This document shows positions 37,458 to 41,927 of a DNA stretch of 41,927 nt, piece after piece. This DNA is from a virus, in IMG/VR virus record IMGVR_UViG_3300023104_000007, positions 1-41,927 of that record, one strand, 5' to 3'. A program made the position numbers and the translations under genes. The notes beneath the pieces are model-generated. The model was not told where the DNA came from. It ran no database searches and saw nothing but the letters and a program-made list of their open reading frames with translations. Numbering within the stretch: position 1 is the stretch's first letter; each line of letters starts with the position of its first letter.

Positions 37458-38901
37458 CATCCCGATCCAGTTCGGGGCATGGGAGCCGGATCGCGCTCCG
37501 CACATGAGCCCAGCACTTTCCGAAGCTATCAACGTGCTGCCGGTCGCGGGGGCCTATGCGCCGTTCGCATCGCATGTCGCGCTTGCCGGGACCACGCTGC
37601 CGGCACCATGCCGCGGCTATTTCTCGATCCCGTTGCCCGATGGCACGCCGCTCGTCTACGCCGCGACCAACGACGACATTTATCAGGTCGGTAACGGCTT
37701 CCTGACAGGCCGCTTCGATGCCACGGGGCTTTCACCGGCCTATTGGCGCTTTGCTCAGTTCGCCGGCCGCACCATCGCGATCAACCCCGGCGTCGATCCG
37801 CAGGGCGCCATTCCAGGCAGCAATTTCGCGGCGCTGGGCGGCACCCCACCCAAGGCCGTTACGTGCGCCGTGGTCAGCAATTTCCTCGTGCTGGGCAATC
37901 TGATCGATGACGGAATCGACGGTTACCAGCCGAACCGCATCCGCTGGTCGGGGATCAGTGATCCTGACACTTGGGGCACGAACGTCGGCACGCAAGCCGA
38001 TTTCCAGCCCATGCCCGATGAAGGCGGCCCCGTCATCGCAATCACCGGCCGCGAGGTCGGCACGGTGTTTCAGCGCAAGTCGATCAGCCGCATGCAATAT
38101 GTCGGAACGCCCAACGTCTTCAATTTCGAGGTTGCCGAATCCGGGCGCGGCGCGATCTCGACCGGCTCCGTCTGCGACATCGGTGATCTGGTATTCTTCA
38201 TATCAGATGACGGGTTCCGCGTCTGGAATAGCGTATCGAGTTCGCCGATCGGCACTGACCGCGTGGATCGCTGGTTCAATCAGCGCCTCGATCACAATCG
38301 GCTGGACGATATCATTTCGGGCTATGACCCGGTGCATAATTGCGTGTTGTGGGGCTTTCCTGAGCCCACCAAGGCCGGGATCGAGACGTTGATCTGCTTC
38401 TCGATCGATGACCAGCGCTGGACGACGATCAATTATCCCGTGCAGGCCCTCAGTTCCTCGGAAAGCCTGCCGCGCACGCTGGAAAGCATGCCGCCGCCCG
38501 ACAGTTTCGGCGGGTCGTTTGACGATCCCGCGTTCGCCGGCCGCGCACCGGTGCTTTCTGGCATGGACAACACTAATACCTACGGCACGTTCTCAGGCGG
38601 CAACCTGCCGGCCTCTCTCGCCACCGGCGATTACCAGTCATCGCCAGGACAGCGCACGTTCGTCACAGCGGTTCGCCCGATCGTGGACAGCGGCAACGTC
38701 ACCGTCGCGGTCGGCGAGCGGGATCAGACGACGGCGAATATCGTAACGTGGAAAGATCCGGTCGGGCTCAACAGCGCCGGATCGTGCCCACAGCGCAACG
38801 ATGGCCGCTACATTCGCTACAGGATGCAAATGCCGGCGAACGACACGTGGTCGCGGGCGGTGGGCATCGAGGTCGCGATCAAGGCGACGGGGCGGCGATG
38901 A
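37450..38901 (+). CDS. Tail hub / DNA stabilisation protein (P22 gp10-like)
   Basis: The 483-aa product has the beta-propeller-like pattern of gp10-type proteins: repeats such as TPLVYAATNDDIYQVGNGFL, GRTIAINPGVDPQGAIPGSN, NRIRWSGISDPDTWG, GREVGTVFQRKSISRMQYVG, VCDIGDLVFFISDDGFRVWN. The C-terminal 100 residues are a further beta domain. It closes the channel after packaging and connects to the needle and spikes. The ATG lies in the adaptor gene end; its stop overlaps the next ATG (ATGA). Confidence 0.8.
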   Translation: MGDIPIQFGAWEPDRAPHMSPALSEAINVLPVAGAYAPFASHVALAGTTLPAPCRGYFSIPLPDGTPLVYAATNDDIYQVGNGFLTGRFDATGLSPAYWRFAQFAGRTIAINPGVDPQGAIPGSNFAALGGTPPKAVTCAVVSNFLVLGNLIDDGIDGYQPNRIRWSGISDPDTWGTNVGTQADFQPMPDEGGPVIAITGREVGTVFQRKSISRMQYVGTPNVFNFEVAESGRGAISTGSVCDIGDLVFFISDDGFRVWNSVSSSPIGTDRVDRWFNQRLDHNRLDDIISGYDPVHNCVLWGFPEPTKAGIETLICFSIDDQRWTTINYPVQALSSSESLPRTLESMPPPDSFGGSFDDPAFAGRAPVLSGMDNTNTYGTFSGGNLPASLATGDYQSSPGQRTFVTAVRPIVDSGNVTVAVGERDQTTANIVTWKDPVGLNSAGSCPQRNDGRYIRYRMQMPANDTWSRAVGIEVAIKATGRR

Positions 38902-39092
38902 AGCTCCCCTATCTCAAGTCTGCCGGCGACGTGTTTGCCTGGGCGCGCCAAGTGGTGAACCTGCTCAACGCGCAGGAACGCCCGTTCACCGCCGGCCCTT
39001 ATGCCGATGATGCGGCTGCGGCGGCCGATGGGCTGGGCATCGGCGACGACTATCTCGACACCAACGGTTTTGCACGGAGGCGGATCGTATGA
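38898..39092 (+). CDS. Small tail-region protein (64 aa)
   Basis: ATG 38898 overlaps the upstream stop; the longer frame to 38748 is shadow. The product has an amphipathic helix (AGDVFAWARQVVNLLNAQER) and an acidic rest (YADDAAAAADGLGIGDDYLD) and ends RRRIV. It is coupled downstream by ATGA. It is likely a small virion or assembly protein. Confidence 0.65.
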   Translation: MKLPYLKSAGDVFAWARQVVNLLNAQERPFTAGPYADDAAAAADGLGIGDDYLDTNGFARRRIV

Positions 39093-39499
39093 CGTTCAAC
39101 CCGGAGCCGCTGGACACGCGCACATGGCCAGAAATCCACACCCTGCTTGCCCCGGCGATCGAGCGCGGCGGGGACACGACGACGCACGAGCTGATCGACG
39201 ATCTGCTCTCTGGGCGCGCGATACTGTGGGTGAAGCGCAACGGTGGCGAGCCGATCGCCGCTGCCGTCACGACGCTGCACACCGATCGCACCGTCCATTG
39301 CCAGCTGTTCGGTGGCCTGGGTTCTCTCGGCTGTATTGATGAGCTGATCGACGTCGTTGCGGAAAGAGCCCGCCCGATCGGCGTCGAGGCCATCACCATT
39401 CAAGGCCGCGTCGGCTGGGAACGTGTTCTCGGCGCGCGCGGCTGGCGCAAGAAGCAGGTTGTCATGGAACGCGTGATCGGAGGGCCCAGTGGGCAGTAA
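39089..39499 (+). CDS. GNAT-fold-like virion region protein (T7 gp13-like)
   Basis: The 136-aa product shows a GNAT-like order: a helical start (WPEIHTLLAPAIERGGDTTT), strands ILWVKRNGGEPIAAAVTTL, then CIDELIDVVAERARPIGVEA and VGWERVLGARGWRKKQVVME, which matches the C-terminal 'W...L...GW....' of acetyltransferases. Small GNAT-fold proteins occur in this position in T7- and P22-like phages, often without acetyltransferase activity. The Gly-rich acetyl-CoA loop is weak, so activity is doubtful. Confidence 0.65.
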   Translation: MTFNPEPLDTRTWPEIHTLLAPAIERGGDTTTHELIDDLLSGRAILWVKRNGGEPIAAAVTTLHTDRTVHCQLFGGLGSLGCIDELIDVVAERARPIGVEAITIQGRVGWERVLGARGWRKKQVVMERVIGGPSGQ

Positions 39500-40394
39500 G
39501 AAGAGCAAGACGACCAGCACGGTCACGCCTGCCGCTCCGACGTGGGCTCAGCCTGCGGTTGAACAGGGCGTGTCGAACCTCGGGTCCGCCTACCAGCAGT
39601 CGCAGAGCAATCTGGGGGCGGTGCAGCCGTATCTGATGCAGGCGATCCAGAATGTGGGGTCGGGTACGCCGTCCTACTTGCAGGCATCGAACAACCAGCT
39701 GGAAAGCACGATCAACGGCAGCGGCGTTGGCGCGAACCCCTATGAGGCGTCGCTTACTGCCAACCCCTATACTGACCAGCTCGCCAGCGGCAAAAACGAG
39801 TATATCGACAAGCTGCTTTCGACCACGGCGCAGGACAACCCGTATCTGCAGCAGACCGCTGATCGGATTGGGCAGCAGACCGGGGCGCAGCTTGCTTCGT
39901 CGTTCGGGGGCTCTGGCCGCCTCGGCAGCGGGTTAGCGTCGCTCCTGGGCGGGCAGGGCATCGGTGACGCGCTGTCGAGCTTCTACGGCACGCAGTACAA
40001 TAACGACCAGCAGCTTCGCGCGAGCGCGCTTACCAACGCGGCCCAGATGCAGCAGTCCGGCCTTACGAACGCAGCGCAACTTCAGCAGTCGGGCAACCAG
40101 TCGGCCGCCTCGCTGCGTGATGCCGAACTTGCACGCCAGCAGCAGGCCACATTGGCGGCACCGAGCCAATATCAGGGCAATCTGTCCGGCATTTCCTCGC
40201 TGCTCAATCTGGCGAACACTTCGACCACGCTGCCCTTGCAGAGCGCGGGGGCATATTCGAGCGGGCTGTCGGGCCTGATCAGCCCGTACACATCGACGAC
40301 CGGCACGAGCACGACCAAAACCACGCCCGGACTGTTCGATTGGCTTCAGATGTTCGGCCAAAACGCCGGTTCGATTGCTGGGGCAGGAGGGTAA
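39489..40394 (+). CDS. Putative internal virion / ejection protein
   Basis: GTG 39489 gives 301 aa. After a basic start (GSKKSKTTSTVTP) the sequence is Gln/Ser/Gly/Ala-rich with no Cys: QPAVEQGVSNLGSAYQQSQS, DRIGQQTGAQLASSFGGSGR, ASALTNAAQMQQSGLTNAAQ. The regular Gln/Ala/Ser helices followed by Gly-rich patches resemble ejection proteins of short-tailed phages. It starts the block of four such genes. Confidence 0.7.
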   Translation: MGSKKSKTTSTVTPAAPTWAQPAVEQGVSNLGSAYQQSQSNLGAVQPYLMQAIQNVGSGTPSYLQASNNQLESTINGSGVGANPYEASLTANPYTDQLASGKNEYIDKLLSTTAQDNPYLQQTADRIGQQTGAQLASSFGGSGRLGSGLASLLGGQGIGDALSSFYGTQYNNDQQLRASALTNAAQMQQSGLTNAAQLQQSGNQSAASLRDAELARQQQATLAAPSQYQGNLSGISSLLNLANTSTTLPLQSAGAYSSGLSGLISPYTSTTGTSTTKTTPGLFDWLQMFGQNAGSIAGAGG

Positions 40395-40397
40395 GAT

Positions 40398-41072
40398 ATG
40401 GGACTTTTAGACCAGGTTGCCGGCGTGCCCATCGTGCCCTTCGCGCCTCCCATGCATGGAGAGGCGCAAGCTGCTCCCACGCCGATCGGCCGCAACAAGC
40501 CGAAGGGGCTGGCTGGCGTCCTCGCTACGGCGGCGGATCTACTAGCTTATGGCCCGTTCATCGGTATTGCGCACAATCGCCAGAACCGGCAGGCGCGGCT
40601 GGACGATAATTCCGAAAGGATGCAGCAGGCTCAGCTTCAGGCGATGCAGGCCAAGCAGAGCCGCGGCCAATTCCTGCCGCTGCAGAATGGCGCAGTCGGC
40701 TTCGGTGATCCTGACACCGGCTCGTTCCAGATGGTGCAGCAGCCTCAGGCGCCGCTCGCTAAGCCGACGCCGCTGCAGGAGAATATCAACGTTCTCAAGC
40801 AGTACAACCCGACGATGAGCGATGCCGATATCGCGAAGATCGTCGAGCGGGCAATCCCAGGCTACGCCAACAGCGAGGCAGTGATCAGCGCGCGGAACGC
40901 CGCGGATCTGGCGAAGATAGATCGGCGGGTGGCTGGATCTCTGGCTGTGAAGCGAACGCCCGGCGGGCGAGCTCCCGGCGCGGCGGCCAAGACCACAATG
41001 ACGCGTGTCGTCGGTGGGAAACCGTACTATAAGATAGGCGGAGCCTGGTTTGACAATCCGGAGGGCAAATAA
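40398..41072 (+). CDS. Putative ejection-region virion protein (224 aa)
   Basis: GGAGGG is upstream of the ATG. The product has a short hydrophobic stretch (GLAGVLATAADLLAYGPFIG, about 37-56), then a Gln-rich helix (ERMQQAQLQAMQAKQSRGQF), a middle with FGDPDTGSFQMVQQPQAPLA, and a basic C-terminus ending with KPYYKIGGAWFDNPEGK, an end seen in virion proteins. It overlaps the next gene by one base. Likely packaged in the particle. Confidence 0.65.
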   Translation: MGLLDQVAGVPIVPFAPPMHGEAQAAPTPIGRNKPKGLAGVLATAADLLAYGPFIGIAHNRQNRQARLDDNSERMQQAQLQAMQAKQSRGQFLPLQNGAVGFGDPDTGSFQMVQQPQAPLAKPTPLQENINVLKQYNPTMSDADIAKIVERAIPGYANSEAVISARNAADLAKIDRRVAGSLAVKRTPGGRAPGAAAKTTMTRVVGGKPYYKIGGAWFDNPEGK

Positions 41073-41647
41073 TGCCGCGCATCACTGACCCTGCGTTGCT
41101 GGCCTCTCTGGAGACGCCGCAGACGGCGATCAATAAAGGGGCGGGCGCCGCTATGCCTGGTGGGCCGCAGCTGACGGGCGACGCGCGCAACACCGCATTG
41201 CAGAAGATTGCGGCATTGCGGGCGCTTGCCCGACAGCTTCAAGTTTCGTCTCATGAATTCGACCGGACGCAGAACGGACGGGGTATCGCGCAGTCGATCT
41301 CCGAATTTGCGCCGAGCCTATTCAGCCCGGACAATGCCAAGTTCGATGCCACAATCGACAGCATGACACCGCTGGCGAAAGCTGCTTTCCGTGTGCCGGG
41401 CTCGGGCGCTGACAGCGATAAGGAGAGCGCCGCGTTCCTATCTCTGGTGCCTTCTCGCTATGGCAACGACGCTGGCAATATCGAGAAATACCGTCAGATG
41501 GCCAATATCATTCAAGGATCTGTCGCGGATCAGCGGCGGCTGCTTGGGATTAAGGTTCCGGGCGGGCCGATGCGCCGGCCGAAAGCTTCAGCTCCCGCGC
41601 CATCGGCGCGCGCGCAGGTGATCGACTTCAACGATCTGAAGGATTGA
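41072..41647 (+). CDS. Putative ejection-region virion protein (191 aa)
   Basis: The product is mostly helical: NTALQKIAALRALARQLQVS, SISEFAPSLFSPDNAKFDAT, ESAAFLSLVPSRYGNDAGNI, EKYRQMANIIQGSVADQRRL. The C-terminus is Pro/Ala-rich and ends FNDLKD. The middle resembles segments in minor virion proteins that 'sample' DNA ejection; no enzyme signature is seen. It lies four bases before the large ejection-type gene. Confidence 0.65.
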   Translation: MPRITDPALLASLETPQTAINKGAGAAMPGGPQLTGDARNTALQKIAALRALARQLQVSSHEFDRTQNGRGIAQSISEFAPSLFSPDNAKFDATIDSMTPLAKAAFRVPGSGADSDKESAAFLSLVPSRYGNDAGNIEKYRQMANIIQGSVADQRRLLGIKVPGGPMRRPKASAPAPSARAQVIDFNDLKD

Positions 41648-41651
41648 CGGG

Positions 41652-41927
41652 GTGGATGTAAAGCTTCCTGATGGGCGCATCATCCGAAACGTTCCGGACG
41701 GAACCACGCGCACTCAGTTGATGGCAAAACTTGCCAGTTCGGGGCATGCTCCTATCAATCGTTCCGGGGTCGTGGCCACTGCGGATGCTGCGGCACGCGG
41801 CTTCACGGACATGGCCACATTCGGCACGGCAGACAAGATCGTGGCTGGCCTGAATTCGGTGCTGCCGCTCGACAAGCTGACAAATCCCAACATCAAAAGC
41901 GTCTGGGAGACGGGCGATATCGCCGGT
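41652..41927 (+). CDS. Putative ejection protein, 5' part (continues at base 1)
   Basis: GTG 41652 begins a frame that runs to the end and continues as the frame open from base 1. The 92 residues here start VDVKLPDGRIIRNVPDGTTRT, a short N-terminal motif found at the start of many large phage virion proteins, followed by LMAKLASSGHAP. The last 40 codons duplicate the first 40 of the window. The full protein would be about 580 aa. Confidence 0.75.
   Translation, partial: MDVKLPDGRIIRNVPDGTTRTQLMAKLASSGHAPINRSGVVATADAAARGFTDMATFGTADKIVAGLNSVLPLDKLTNPNIKSVWETGDIAG
41808..41927. repeat. Direct terminal repeat, right copy
   Basis: This copy matches 1-120 except at 41812 (t; c at position 5). It lies inside the same coding frame as the left copy. 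Confidence 0.95.

Overview
The window is a complete genome of a temperate, short-tailed (podovirus-like) dsDNA phage. The first 120 bases recur as the last 120 with one mismatch, and one virion gene runs across the junction, so the molecule is circular or circularly permuted, with a unique length of about 41,807 bp. High GC content, heavy GTG start use and the general character of the proteins suggest an alphaproteobacterial host, most likely a sphingomonad; the host is an inference. No gene-free stretch exceeds 300 bases; the longest gaps (1588-1816, 8254-8470, 20202-20382, 34704-34868) hold hairpins, the attachment site, operators/promoters and a capsid leader.

Layout. (1) Right arm, + strand, from a lambda-like switch at about 20.87 kb: cro-like gene, orphan OmpR-type winged helix, further regulators and small membrane proteins, RusA, DUF1376 protein, primase zinc domain, TOPRIM primase-helicase and SSB-like protein. 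These run directly into TerS, TerL, a P22-type portal, a receptor-binding module (beta-helix tailspike and partners), scaffold, major capsid protein, head accessory protein, gp4-like adaptor, gp10-like tail protein, and GNAT-like and ejection-type proteins. Crossing the junction come tail-fibre genes, then the lysis cassette (membrane proteins, GH108-type endolysin, holin-like protein, Rz/Rz1). (2) Left arm, - strand, 20.2 to 9.5 kb: more than 20 overlapping small genes, including a recombination module (YqaJ nuclease, DEDDh exonuclease, possible annealing protein), a PAPS-reductase-like protein, a nucleotidyltransferase-like protein and a SpoT-type HD hydrolase, ending in an excisionase-like gene. 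(3) Integration: tyrosine integrase beside an attP that carries the 3' end of a tRNA-Ser gene. Past attP, a five-gene - strand cluster ends in an HNH endonuclease and meets the lysis cassette tail to tail.

How it works together. A short HTH repressor and a Cro-like protein face each other across TGCCGCA-N4-TGCGGCA dyads and presumably choose lysogeny or lysis. The left arm supplies recombination, excision and host-takeover functions. The right arm supplies replication (no DNA polymerase is encoded), packaging, virion and lysis proteins. AttP lies between the left operon and its apparent downstream continuation (8253-6639), so integration would disconnect those genes from the left promoter. 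No CRISPR array, reverse transcriptase, IS element or complete tRNA was seen.
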